NCBI GenBank assembly: GCA_035527515.1
Contig: DATLAJ010000106.1
Coordinates: 1 to 19,149, forward strand
DNA length: 19,149 nucleotides
DNA from: a bacterium
Lineage (GTDB): Bacteria; B130-G9
Direction of reading: 5' to 3'
The notes beneath the pieces are model-generated. The model did not search any database and was not told the origin of the DNA. It saw only the letters and a list, made by a program, of their open reading frames with translations. Below, piece by piece: positions 1 to 9,533 of the stretch (position 1 is its first letter; every line of letters starts with the position of its first letter). Position numbers and translations under genes: made by a program.

Positions 1-227
1 GGACCTCCGTAGGATCGACAAGCCCATCATTCCCAGGATAATCGAAACGGTGGATGGATTTGCTGGTTGATCCGCGGCCCAAAGGTTGTCGAAAATTGAG
101 GGAGACGAGGCACCATTACCGGGTTCGCGTTGGGGATTATCGGATCATATACGAGGTCGTGGAGGAGAGCCGGCTGATCGTTGTCCACTATGTTCGCCAC
201 CGCAAGGATGCTTATCGCCCGCGCTGA
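1..227 (+). pseudogene. RelE/ParE-family toxin fragment, frameshifted, 5' end outside window
   Basis: Read in two frames this is the C-terminal part of a RelE/ParE-type mRNA interferase. Frame 2 gives DLRRIDKPIIPRIIETVDG up to about base 58. One extra base in the TTT at 59-61 sends that frame to a stop at 68-70. Frame 3 continues with LLVDPRPKGCRKLRE, then YRVRVGDYRIIYEV and VVHYVRHRKDAYR, ending at TGA 225-227. The G-x-x-K-L-R and R-x-G-x-Y-R-I-I-Y motifs and the terminal H-R-x-x-A-Y are hallmarks of the family; toxins of this type cleave mRNA on the ribosome. The start and any upstream antitoxin gene lie beyond the window. With a single-base frameshift the toxin should be inactive unless the extra T is an assembly error. 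Family call fairly sure; pseudogene status depends on that base. Confidence 0.72.
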
Positions 228-367
228 TGGAAACACGGAGTCGCTTTGCATCAGGTCGAGGAAAACAACGACAGATTGCCGTGACGGACGCGGAGATCGA
301 CCGGCTAGTCTATGAGCTCTACGATCTGACGGAGGCGGAGAGCAGAATTGTGGAGGGGATAGGCTGA
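227..367 (+). pseudogene. Detached C-terminal tail of a restriction/N6-methylase-type protein
   Basis: An ATG at 227-229 overlaps the TGA of the toxin remnant and opens a 46-residue frame. Its last 30 residues contain QRQIAVTDAEIDRLVYELYDL followed by TEAE. The pattern Q-I-x-x-T-D-x-x-I-D-x-L-V-Y-E-L-Y-x-L-T is, from memory, the usual C-terminal end of large type IIG/Eco57I-like restriction-methylase proteins and of many short orphan ORFs derived from them. Nothing of the catalytic methylase (N-P-P-Y/F) is visible upstream, where the toxin remnant sits instead. I read it as debris left by loss of a restriction gene rather than a functional small protein. An alternative is a genuine 46-aa peptide. 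Confidence 0.5.
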
Positions 368-488
368 CGGTTGGCAGTTCCGCTTCGACGCATAGGTCGT
401 CGCTGGTATTCGCAACAGGCGGATCTTCGAGGGCACGCTGCCTGGTTTCGCCCTGAAGGGGTCGAACAGCCGCTCCACAGGCTATATT

Positions 489-515
489 CAGCCCTTTAGG
501 GCTGTTTCCTTTTTT
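489..515 (+). terminator. Rho-independent-like terminator
   Basis: CAGCCC (489-494), loop TTTA, GGGCTG (499-504) form a perfect 6-bp stem. It is followed by a T-rich run, TTTCCTTTTTT (505-515). It would stop + strand transcription coming from the toxin/methylase remnants before the gyrB promoter. The T run is interrupted by CC, so strength is uncertain, and the hairpin may belong to the dispersed element next to it. Confidence 0.45.
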
Positions 516-523
516 CCCTTCGA

Positions 524-579
524 CCTTGATTCCGTAGGCTGAAGGCCTACGGCTATTCGTATTGTCCCCCTTTCGGGGA
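524..579 (+). repeat. Dispersed two-hairpin repeat, copy 1
   Basis: Shares most positions with the reverse complement of 10970-11036. Hairpin 1 is CCGTAGGC (532-539) and GCCTACGG (545-552) with loop TGAAG. Hairpin 2 is CCCC/GGGG around CTTTC, near 566-578. Both stems are conserved in copy 2 while the loop of hairpin 1 changes length and sequence (5 versus 16 nt). The arrangement resembles REP-like or other small palindromic dispersed elements. No coding function is proposed. Confidence 0.6.
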
Positions 580-715
580 TGCAGGGAGAACGCCTTCAGT
601 TGAGCAGGCCCGTGTCGAGACGCAAATCCCGACAACCATGCTGCAATTGGAGGAAAGCAAGGGACAAGCCGAAGTTACCTACAATAATTAGGGTGAAACT
701 CCGACAATTGATAAC

Positions 716-3263
<2,548 letters not shown>

Positions 3264-3356
3264 GCCGAAGCTAGCGGCCAAGAGGTCTCACTTGCACAGC
3301 TTTTCGGAATTGGGCTCTCTGCTCATCGTCCGTCCATGTTTGTCGGCTGAATCTGT

Positions 3357-4625
3357 ATGGTGATCGAGAAGTTTGTCCTTGATAATGGTGTTACGCTGCT
3401 CTCAGAGCGGCTTGAGCACGTCAAATCGGTGTCGATCGCAGTATGGACCAGCACCACACCGCCGGCTGATTGGACGCGGGATGCGGGCGTCAGGCACTTC
3501 ATAGAGCATCTTGTCTTCAAGGGAACAGAGCGCCGCAGCGCCAAGGACATCGCAAGGGCGATTGAGGGCGTCGGCGGCGTGCTTGACGCCTGGACCGACC
3601 ACGAGGCGACGACGTTCTCGGCGAAGATACTGGACAAGCACCTGGGCCTGGGTGTGGACGTGCTCTCCGATCTAGTTACGGCGCCTCGCTTCTTGAAGAG
3701 GGACATCGAGCTTGAACGCAAGGTCGTGTTGGACGAGATACTCAGGGAGACGAACGACCCGGGCTCAAACGCTTTCGATCAATATGTTAAGGACGCATGG
3801 CCGAGGCACCCGAGCGGGATGCTCATCTTGGGCACGGACCAAACCGTCCGAGGCATCGATCGCGAGAAGGTAGTCGAGTATTACGAGAAGCACTATGTGG
3901 GCAAGAACATGATCGTAGCGTCCAGCGGGCATATCGACACCGATCGCTTCATTGAGGCCGCCACTGCCGCCTTCGGCCAGCTTCCCCCGGGCAATCCCAG
4001 TGACGAGGCAGACTTCGGCCCGCCCACGTATATGCCCAAGCGCACGGTCTATAACAGGAAATTCGATCATATTAACCTGTGTTTGGGCATGAAGGGGTTG
4101 CCCTACGATAACGCGTATCGCTACGAGTTTGCGGTCTTGGACACGCTTTTTGGCGGCGGCATCAGCAGCAGGTTGTTTCAGGAGATAAGGGAGAAACATG
4201 GGCTCTGCTACTCGATTGGCACTTTTTCGATCAGGAGAAGAGATAGCGGGCTCTTTGCCATCCATTCGGCCAGCGCGGAGGCGAGTCTGCGGCGTCTTGT
4301 GAAGTTGATCGTGCAGGAGCTCAGGACGCTCGCTCAAGACGGCGTAACAGATGAGGAGATAATCCAGACCAAGGAACAGTTGAAGGGCGGTCTTATGCTT
4401 GCGCTCGAGTCGACCTACGCCCGCGTGATGCGCCTCGTCAGGGGGCAGGCGTATTTTGGCAAGGTATTCTCGCTCGACGAGATCTGCGCTGGCGTAGATG
4501 CCGTTACGAAGGATTCTGTCAACGAGCTGGTCCGGCTGCTGTTCTCAGATGGAGAGCTCGGGATCACGATAGTTGGCAATCTCGACGGTTCGGTGCTTGA
4601 CAAGATCGATCTGTCGCTCTCGTAA
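3357..4625 (+). CDS. M16 family zinc metallopeptidase (insulinase/processing peptidase-like)
   Basis: A 422-residue M16B-type peptidase of the YmxG/processing-peptidase-beta kind. The inverted zinc motif H-F-I-E-H is at 47-51 and the third ligand is probably E127, in V-V-L-D-E-I, 76 residues after the second His as expected. E50 would be the catalytic base, so the protein should be an active protease and not one of the inactive partner subunits. The C-terminal half has the G-G-G-I-S-S-R-L-F-Q-E-I-R-E-K-x-G-L-C-Y-S-I signature of the inactive-like second domain. No signal peptide is visible, so it is probably cytoplasmic. It lies 93 bp after gyrB with no terminator between, so read-through is plausible. 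No good Shine-Dalgarno precedes ATG 3357; GTG 3360 is an alternative, and an in-frame stop at 3348-3350 rules out a longer protein. Confidence 0.93.
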   Translation: MVIEKFVLDNGVTLLSERLEHVKSVSIAVWTSTTPPADWTRDAGVRHFIEHLVFKGTERRSAKDIARAIEGVGGVLDAWTDHEATTFSAKILDKHLGLGVDVLSDLVTAPRFLKRDIELERKVVLDEILRETNDPGSNAFDQYVKDAWPRHPSGMLILGTDQTVRGIDREKVVEYYEKHYVGKNMIVASSGHIDTDRFIEAATAAFGQLPPGNPSDEADFGPPTYMPKRTVYNRKFDHINLCLGMKGLPYDNAYRYEFAVLDTLFGGGISSRLFQEIREKHGLCYSIGTFSIRRRDSGLFAIHSASAEASLRRLVKLIVQELRTLAQDGVTDEEIIQTKEQLKGGLMLALESTYARVMRLVRGQAYFGKVFSLDEICAGVDAVTKDSVNELVRLLFSDGELGITIVGNLDGSVLDKIDLSLS

Positions 4626-4789
4626 CCGTAGGAGACTCAACCGCGAGGGCACGAAGACCCGAAAAAAAACAACTTCGCACCCTAACCACCACTACTAATC
4701 ACACCAACTGCCCTTCGCCGGCCATGTGCGTAATGAGGCGCGCATATACGATCCCCGCCAGCTGATTAGCGGCGTAATCTCCCGAAAAC

Positions 4790-4818
4790 TTGACACCTGC
4801 CCCATTCTCGGTCATACT
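4790..4818 (+). promoter_or_regulatory. sigma70-type promoter upstream of the beta-helix gene
   Basis: A perfect -35 TTGACA (4790-4795), 17-bp spacer and CATACT (4813-4818). Predicted start near 4825 would give an unusually long leader of about 250 nt before the ATG at 5075, room for RNA-level control. Confidence 0.5.
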
Positions 4819-4873
4819 TAACCGAGTGGGATAGCGAAACAGAAGGTGGGCACCGGGGCGATTTAATACATGC

Positions 4874-4881
4874 CTCCTTTC
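4874..4881 (+). promoter_or_regulatory. Candidate anti-Shine-Dalgarno segment in leader
   Basis: CTCCTTTC is the exact complement of GAAAGGAG at 5060-5067, which contains the ribosome binding site of the beta-helix gene. Pairing over about 180 nt could hide the site. A weaker 5-nt match (CTCCT) lies near 4925. The match could be chance. Confidence 0.3.
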
Positions 4882-4966
4882 CTACCGTCTGATTCACTCC
4901 GTTGGGTGCATATCCGACAGGTCCCTCCTCATTGAATTGCTTTTCTTAAATGTTTTGGTAACGGAA

Positions 4967-5042
4967 TCGGGCAATAGAAGCAGGGCGAAGAGACCATGAG
5001 CGACGGCCACAGGCCTGCCATCGGCGTTGATTTATTGCCCGA
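4967..5042 (+). promoter_or_regulatory. Candidate structured leader RNA closed by a 12-bp stem
   Basis: TCGGGCAATAGA (4967-4978) pairs with TTTATTGCCCGA (5031-5042): eleven Watson-Crick pairs and one G-U. The 52-nt interior can form GCAGG (4980-4984)/CCTGC (5014-5018), or alternatively CGACG (5001-5005)/CGTTG (5025-5029). These are mutually exclusive arrangements of the kind seen in cis-regulatory RNAs. It ends 18 nt before the ribosome binding site. It does not match the c-di-GMP-I, cobalamin, glycine or fluoride riboswitch consensus as I remember them. Confidence 0.4.
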
Positions 5043-5074
5043 AGCTCAATCTGCAACAAGAAAGGAGACTACTT

Positions 5075-7669
5075 ATGGGAGCTCGAACAACTGCATTGGC
5101 TATCGCCATGGTAGCGATCTTTGTGGTTCTTGGAGGATGCGCACTAGCGGATGATTACTACGTTGATGGAACGAATGGGACAGATGACGGTTCTCACGGC
5201 GGTAGTGCCGGAACAGGAGCCTGGAAGACCATCACCTACGCCCTCGGACAGATTTCGGGCACGGCTGCTGACCCCCACACTATCCATATCGCTGTGGGCA
5301 CGTATGCCGCCTCAACTAACGGGGAATCCTACCCGCTCAATATGGAAAGCTACGTCTCGCTCTCGGGCGAGGACGAGGCCACGACAACGCTCGACGCCAA
5401 GAATGCGGCATATCATGTAATCTACTGCCACAACGACAACAACTTCACAATCGAAAACCTCAAGATAACCGGCGGCAACGCCGACGGCAGCTGGTCCGAC
5501 AGCTATGGCGGCGGCATCTTCTGCGACTCCAGTTCTCCGACGCTGACCAACTGCACGGTCTCGGCCAACACGGCGCACTGGGGCGGCGGCATCTTCTGCG
5601 ACTCCAGTTCACCGACGCTGACCAACTGCACGATCAGCGGCAACACGGCGAGTGAACGCGGCGGCGGCATCTACTGCTGGCTCGACAGTTCACCGACGCT
5701 GACCAACTGTACGCTCTCGGACAACACGGCGAGCGAATACGGCGGCGGCATCGGCTGCTTCTACGACAGTTCTCCGACGCTGACCAACTGCACGATCAGC
5801 GGCAACACGGCGAGCGAATACGGCGGCGGCATCTACTGCTACTCCAGTTCTCCGACTCTGACCGACTGCACGATCAGCGGCAACACGGCGGGCAAAGCCG
5901 GCGGCGGCATATACTGCAGCGGCTACGATTCGCCGAGGATTCTGAACTCAATTCTTTGGGGTGATAGCCCGGACGAAATCGGTGGGGACACGTCGTACGT
6001 TAGGGTCACCTACTCCGACGTTGAAGGCGGCTGGTCTGGAACCGGGAACATTGACGAGGACCCGCTCTTTGTTGCTGGTCTAGATGGAGACTATTATCTC
6101 TCACATGAGGAGATCGACGGAGTCGATTCTCCCTGCCTCGATGGCGGTTACGGGGCTGTGGAGGACTACGGGCTCGATGGTTTGACGACCTGTAGGGATG
6201 GTTCTGAGGACGGTGACGACGACGGCGACGGAAGCACTGGCCCGATAGACATGGGTCTTCATTACCCGGGCGTTGTTGCCTACTACGTTGACGCCGCGAA
6301 CGGTCACGACAGCAATAGCGGAGAGAACTGGGAAAACGCCTTGGCCACGATAGCGGCGGCTATCGAGACCTCACACGACACGATAAGTGCCATTCACGTT
6401 GCGGCCGCGACCTATGTTGAGAATATAACGCTCAACAGTTATGTAACGCTTCTGGGCGGGTATCCGCCTGGCGGCGGCACGCGGGATCCGGGCGAGAATG
6501 AGACAATCATTGACGGCGGGCACAATGGCCATGTTGTAACGATCAGCGATAAGAAAGTCGTGAGAATCGATGGGTTCACGATTCAGAATGGGAGTGCCAC
6601 TCTGGGCGGCGGGATCTATTGCGTCAACAGCGACGCGACCGTAACTGGCTGCACGATCTGCGACAACACGGCGGACGAATTCGGAGGCGCCATTTACTTC
6701 GAGGCCAGTTCCGTTGAGATGAGCGATTGCGTAGTCATGAACAACACTTCGGAGATTGGTGGCGGGATATTCTGTTATGATGAGAGCTCTGTTGACCTCC
6801 TAAACTGCATGATCGCTCACAACACGGCTGATTATGGCGCGGCGATCTACTCCTGCTGGAAATGCACGCTGGCGTTAAGAAGCTGCACAATCGCGGACAA
6901 TACAGCGGACGGTTGGGTAGGGGGCATCTACTGCGAAGCGTTCTGCAACCTTGAGGTCCTCAATTCGATACTGTACGGCAATTCGACCGAGCAGGTCTAT
7001 GTAAGCCCCACGAGCTCCGTCGATATCACATATTCCTGCGTGCAGGGCGGCTACTCCGGCGAGGGCAATATCGATGATGATCCGCTGTTCGTCCCGACCG
7101 GCGACCCGCCGTTCGAGTATTATCTCGCTCACACTGGCGCGCAGGCGGGCGATTCGCCGTGCCTCGACGCCGGCTATGGCGGCGTAGCGGACTATGGCCT
7201 CGAAGGAACCACAACCTGCACAGACGGTCGGGAGGATGGCGACGATGACAGCGACGGCGGCACAGGCCCGATCGACATGGGCTACCACTATCCCGAGGCC
7301 TACGACGGCCAGGGCGACACCTCGATCAGCCTCACATCATTTGAGGCGCGGCCGGCTGGCTCAGCTATCCTGGTCACCTGGGAAACTGGCGCAGAGATCG
7401 ACAGCGCGGGCTTCGTGCTCTTCAGGGAGATCGCCGGCACCCAGGATTACAGGCTGATCAGCGGTTTGATCCCAGGGCAAGGCGCCCCTGCCTCCGGCAC
7501 CTCATACACCTTCACCGACACGAACGTCGAGCCGGGCATAACCTACAACTACTGGCTGGTTGACATCGAGACCAGCGGCAACTGGACAGCGCATGGGCCG
7601 GCATCCGCGAGGGCCGCCGGCATCGTCCCTTCTATTGATCCGCGAGATTCGGGCATGGTTCTGCGGTAG
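5075..7669 (+). CDS. Secreted right-handed beta-helix repeat protein with C-terminal fibronectin-like module
   Basis: 864 residues. The start is ATG 5075, with AAAGGAG 7 nt upstream; the longer TTG frame at 5027 lies in the leader stem. Residues 1-25 form a signal peptide. They end either in a signal peptidase I site (ALA before DD) or in a lipobox LGGC at 19-22, so surface lipoprotein or secreted. Two matching halves follow, starting YYVDG (about 29) and YYVDA (about 403). Each starts with a W-K-T-I/W-E-N-A-type segment and runs through parallel beta-helix coils. Each ends with an acidic EDGDDD stretch and TGPIDMG-x-HYP (about 375-398 and 717-740). The first half has five near-identical coils of the form GGGIYC...SSPTLTNCTISGNTA. 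Residues about 749-850 look like a fibronectin-like module (VTWETGAEIDSAGFVLFRE). No C-terminal sorting signal was recognised. Ligand unknown; adhesin or carbohydrate-binding surface protein is a guess. Confidence 0.85.
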   Translation: MGARTTALAIAMVAIFVVLGGCALADDYYVDGTNGTDDGSHGGSAGTGAWKTITYALGQISGTAADPHTIHIAVGTYAASTNGESYPLNMESYVSLSGEDEATTTLDAKNAAYHVIYCHNDNNFTIENLKITGGNADGSWSDSYGGGIFCDSSSPTLTNCTVSANTAHWGGGIFCDSSSPTLTNCTISGNTASERGGGIYCWLDSSPTLTNCTLSDNTASEYGGGIGCFYDSSPTLTNCTISGNTASEYGGGIYCYSSSPTLTDCTISGNTAGKAGGGIYCSGYDSPRILNSILWGDSPDEIGGDTSYVRVTYSDVEGGWSGTGNIDEDPLFVAGLDGDYYLSHEEIDGVDSPCLDGGYGAVEDYGLDGLTTCRDGSEDGDDDGDGSTGPIDMGLHYPGVVAYYVDAANGHDSNSGENWENALATIAAAIETSHDTISAIHVAAATYVENITLNSYVTLLGGYPPGGGTRDPGENETIIDGGHNGHVVTISDKKVVRIDGFTIQNGSATLGGGIYCVNSDATVTGCTICDNTADEFGGAIYFEASSVEMSDCVVMNNTSEIGGGIFCYDESSVDLLNCMIAHNTADYGAAIYSCWKCTLALRSCTIADNTADGWVGGIYCEAFCNLEVLNSILYGNSTEQVYVSPTSSVDITYSCVQGGYSGEGNIDDDPLFVPTGDPPFEYYLAHTGAQAGDSPCLDAGYGGVADYGLEGTTTCTDGREDGDDDSDGGTGPIDMGYHYPEAYDGQGDTSISLTSFEARPAGSAILVTWETGAEIDSAGFVLFREIAGTQDYRLISGLIPGQGAPASGTSYTFTDTNVEPGITYNYWLVDIETSGNWTAHGPASARAAGIVPSIDPRDSGMVLR
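5507..5899 (+). repeat. Five tandem 75-81 bp in-frame coding repeats
   Basis: Five units of 25, 26, 27, 27 and 26 codons, each GGGI-x-C then SSPTLT(N/D)C then NTA. The nucleotide sequence is nearly identical between units, for example ccgacgctgaccaactg recurring in four of them. This indicates recent unit duplication, in contrast with the diverged coils in the second half of the same gene. Confidence 0.85.
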
Positions 7670-7714
7670 GATTACGACCTTCGGGGTGGGGCAAACACCG
7701 GCCCTAGGGTGACA

Positions 7715-7767
7715 CACGCGTGATGTCCCAAACTCATACGGTTGGTTAGACATTGAAACCACGCGTG
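7715..7767. promoter_or_regulatory. Paired CACGCGTG palindromes
   Basis: The 8-bp palindrome CACGCGTG occurs at 7715-7722 and 7760-7767, 45 bp apart (roughly four helical turns). The second copy lies inside the spacer of the predicted promoter for the downstream operon. A related ACGCGTGC is at 7840-7847. Candidate operator sites; no regulator is identified. Confidence 0.3.
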
Positions 7768-7781
7768 CGATCACGTACGAT
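7753..7781 (+). promoter_or_regulatory. sigma70-type promoter of the rfaE2-glycosyltransferase pair
   Basis: TTGAAA (7753-7758), 17-bp spacer, TACGAT (7776-7781). Predicted start near 7788, leaving a leader of about 100 nt. The spacer contains a CACGCGTG palindrome. Confidence 0.4.
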
Positions 7782-7890
7782 TATTGTGGAGTGAAATGGT
7801 GAAACCTGTATGAACAGAATTATGGCGCAGCCTCAAAAACGCGTGCAAGGCATTCGTGGATCGAAGCTCCTTATGTGATAGGCTGTTGAC

Positions 7891-8385
7891 TTGGGAATGG
7901 ATTATTACTTTGGGAAGAGAAGGACGCTGGCGGAGCTCGAGGAGATAGTCGCCGCGCTGAACGATGGGGGCAAGACAGTTGTCCTCGCCAACGGCTGCTT
8001 TGACATTCTGCACGTGGGTCATGTGCGCTATCTTGAGGCAGCCAGAGCACTTGGAGATTGCCTGGTGGTCGCGGTCAACGATGACGCCTCGGTCAGGAAG
8101 CTGAAAGGCCCGGGAAGGCCGGTCCTGGGCGAGGATGCCAGGGCCGAGATAATCGCCGGGCTGCAATCGACCGACTGGGTCTGCATCTTCTCGGGTTATG
8201 ACGTCTCGAGCGTTATCGAGCGACTTAGGCCGCGCATTCACGCGAAAGGGACAGATTATACCGAGCAGACCGTGCCCGAGCGGGAGATTGTGAAGAGTTA
8301 CGGGGGACGGACGGTGATCTGCGGCGATCCCAAGGCACACTCAACCAAGGATGTTATCAAGAGGATTGTAAACTTGCCGGAGTAG
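7891..8385 (+). CDS. rfaE2: D-glycero-beta-D-manno-heptose 1-phosphate adenylyltransferase (RfaE2/HldE C-terminal type)
   Basis: A single-domain cytidylyltransferase-like nucleotidyltransferase of 164 residues. It transfers AMP from ATP to heptose 1-phosphate to make ADP-heptose for the LPS inner core. The nucleotide-binding HVGH is at 41-44 inside VLANGCFDILHVGHVRYL. VAVNDD, the P-G-R-P-V segment and AKGTDY follow, and a C-terminal H-S-T-K-D-V-I takes the place of the usual S-T-T. The kinase half found in fused HldE is absent, so this is the split form. The start is uncertain: TTG 7891 or ATG 7897, neither with a strong ribosome binding site. The glycosyltransferase starts 4 nt after its stop, so the two are co-transcribed. 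gmhA of the same pathway lies at 16226-16819 on the other strand. Confidence 0.9.
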   Translation: MGMDYYFGKRRTLAELEEIVAALNDGGKTVVLANGCFDILHVGHVRYLEAARALGDCLVVAVNDDASVRKLKGPGRPVLGEDARAEIIAGLQSTDWVCIFSGYDVSSVIERLRPRIHAKGTDYTEQTVPEREIVKSYGGRTVICGDPKAHSTKDVIKRIVNLPE

Positions 8386-8389
8386 AGCC

Positions 8390-9337
8390 TTGAGAATATC
8401 CGTCGTAGTTCCCACATTCAACAGCAGAGACCTCCTTCCGGCCTGCCTCGAGGGGCTGCTCGGTCAGGATTTCGACCCATCGCAGTTCGAGGTGGTGGTC
8501 GCCGACGATGGCTCGACAGACGGGGCGGATGCCGTGGTCAAACATTTCGCCCGCCGGTTCGAGGCGCGTGGCACCCGGCTCACGTACCTGCGCAACGAGC
8601 GAGGCGGCGCCTCGCGAGCTCGGAATGCCGGCATCTTGGCTGCGAGGTTTGAAGTTGTCGCGTTCACGGATTCGGACTGCGTGCCTGCAAGCGGCTGGTT
8701 AAGCGCAATCGACAGGCATTTTGCCGAACACCCGGGCCACCTGGGCGTGGGCGGCAAAACGGTCTCGGAGCCTGAGAGAATCACGCCGTTTACACATCAG
8801 GTCGAGAACAACCTCAGCTATAGCTATCCGACGTGCAACGTTGCATACAGGAGGACACCTCTGCTTGAGGTTGGCATGTTCGAGGAGTCCTTTCCCTACC
8901 CCGGATGTCGCCTCATTGGCACACCGGATAACGAGGACTGGGACATCACATTCAAGATAGAGAGCATCGGCGAGATAGGTTTTTCGCCCCAGGCCGTGGT
9001 CGTCCATCCGCCCAGACCCACTACGATGCGAAAGCTCCTGACGCGCACCAGGAACCTTGAGAGCGAGTTTTACTTATACGAGCGGCATCCGAGCCTTTAC
9101 AGAAGGTCCGTCCACAGACACCCACTACGAGTCCTTCTCTACCACAGGGCTCTTGTCCAGCCAGCGCTCAAGATGTCTCGCTTCATCAGGTTTCTTTGGA
9201 CAAGGCCGTTCCTATACCTGAAGATGCTCATGCTGCTGTGCCTCCAGTCGGCATACATCTGCATTCTAACGCCTTACTGGGTGATGCGCCACTGGAGTCG
9301 CAAGAGAAAGTCCGGTCCCTGGCAGATACCAACATAG
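8390..9337 (+). CDS. Family 2 glycosyltransferase
   Basis: A 315-residue GT-A glycosyltransferase. It begins I-S-V-V-V-P-T-F-N-S, has VVADDGSTDG (about 36-45) for nucleotide-sugar binding, RNERGGASRARNAG, and FTDSDC as the metal-binding D-x-D. NEDWD (about 182) supplies the probable catalytic base. A hydrophobic C-terminal stretch (about 270-295) suggests membrane association. The start is TTG 8390 with GGAG at 8379-8382, which overlaps the end of the rfaE2 reading frame. The 4-nt gap implies translational coupling. Sharing an operon with the ADP-heptose enzyme suggests a role in LPS or other envelope glycan, but donor and acceptor cannot be read from sequence. Confidence 0.9.
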   Translation: MRISVVVPTFNSRDLLPACLEGLLGQDFDPSQFEVVVADDGSTDGADAVVKHFARRFEARGTRLTYLRNERGGASRARNAGILAARFEVVAFTDSDCVPASGWLSAIDRHFAEHPGHLGVGGKTVSEPERITPFTHQVENNLSYSYPTCNVAYRRTPLLEVGMFEESFPYPGCRLIGTPDNEDWDITFKIESIGEIGFSPQAVVVHPPRPTTMRKLLTRTRNLESEFYLYERHPSLYRRSVHRHPLRVLLYHRALVQPALKMSRFIRFLWTRPFLYLKMLMLLCLQSAYICILTPYWVMRHWSRKRKSGPWQIPT

Positions 9338-9360
9338 ACAAGGCGGTCTATCTCGCCGTC

Positions 9361-9441
9361 CGTCGGAAGTGGGAATCCACGAAGAACCACGAAGCAAGGA
9401 GGGAAACCGCAACGGAGGCGGAGCCTTCAATCCGCAGTCCA
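9361..9441 (+). repeat. CACGAAG/CAATCCG dispersed repeat, copy A
   Basis: Closely matches 10844-10931 (copy C) from cggaagtgggaatccac through ttcaatccgcagtc, with a 9-bp deletion (caaggacac) relative to C. It contains a small dyad, GCGGA (9418-9422)/TCCGC (9431-9435), with the same 8-nt loop as copy C. It lies just after the glycosyltransferase stop and before the hicA stop. Confidence 0.65.
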
Positions 9442-9533
9442 CCGGCCGTTTTTTTCTCTATCGATTTCGACAATCATCCAATTCCCTCCAGGTCAGCCGT
9501 GCTACACGACGCGATCGACCCGTGTAAACCAGA

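Larger units (their letters stand above)
368..715. other. Noncoding stretch upstream of gyrB
   Basis: No convincing gene on either strand. The minus-strand open frame through 27-635 only reads across repeat sequence and the toxin remnant. The stretch contains a terminator-like hairpin (489-515) and a dispersed two-hairpin repeat (524-579), both listed separately. A 17-codon ATG frame at 638-691 has no convincing ribosome binding site and is not called. Confidence 0.6.
4626..5074. other. 449-bp intergenic region with promoter and structured leader
   Basis: No gene seen. It holds an inverted repeat ATGTGCG (4724-4730)/CGCGCAT (4739-4745) with one G-T mismatch just upstream of a promoter (4790-4818). 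Next come an anti-Shine-Dalgarno match (4874-4881) and a 12-bp closed stem (4967-5042). The ribosome binding site of the beta-helix gene (5061-5067) ends it. No terminator for the M16 peptidase gene was recognised. Confidence 0.6.

Noticed and set aside
27-635. 202-codon minus-strand open frame at the left edge
   Set aside because: Runs across the toxin remnant, the terminator-like hairpin and the dispersed repeat; no conserved motif.
4820-5042. c-di-GMP riboswitch before the beta-helix gene
   Set aside because: The conserved GGGCAAACC, GGGACGCAAAGCC and GCCGGG-type blocks of c-di-GMP-I are missing; only a generic structured leader is claimed.
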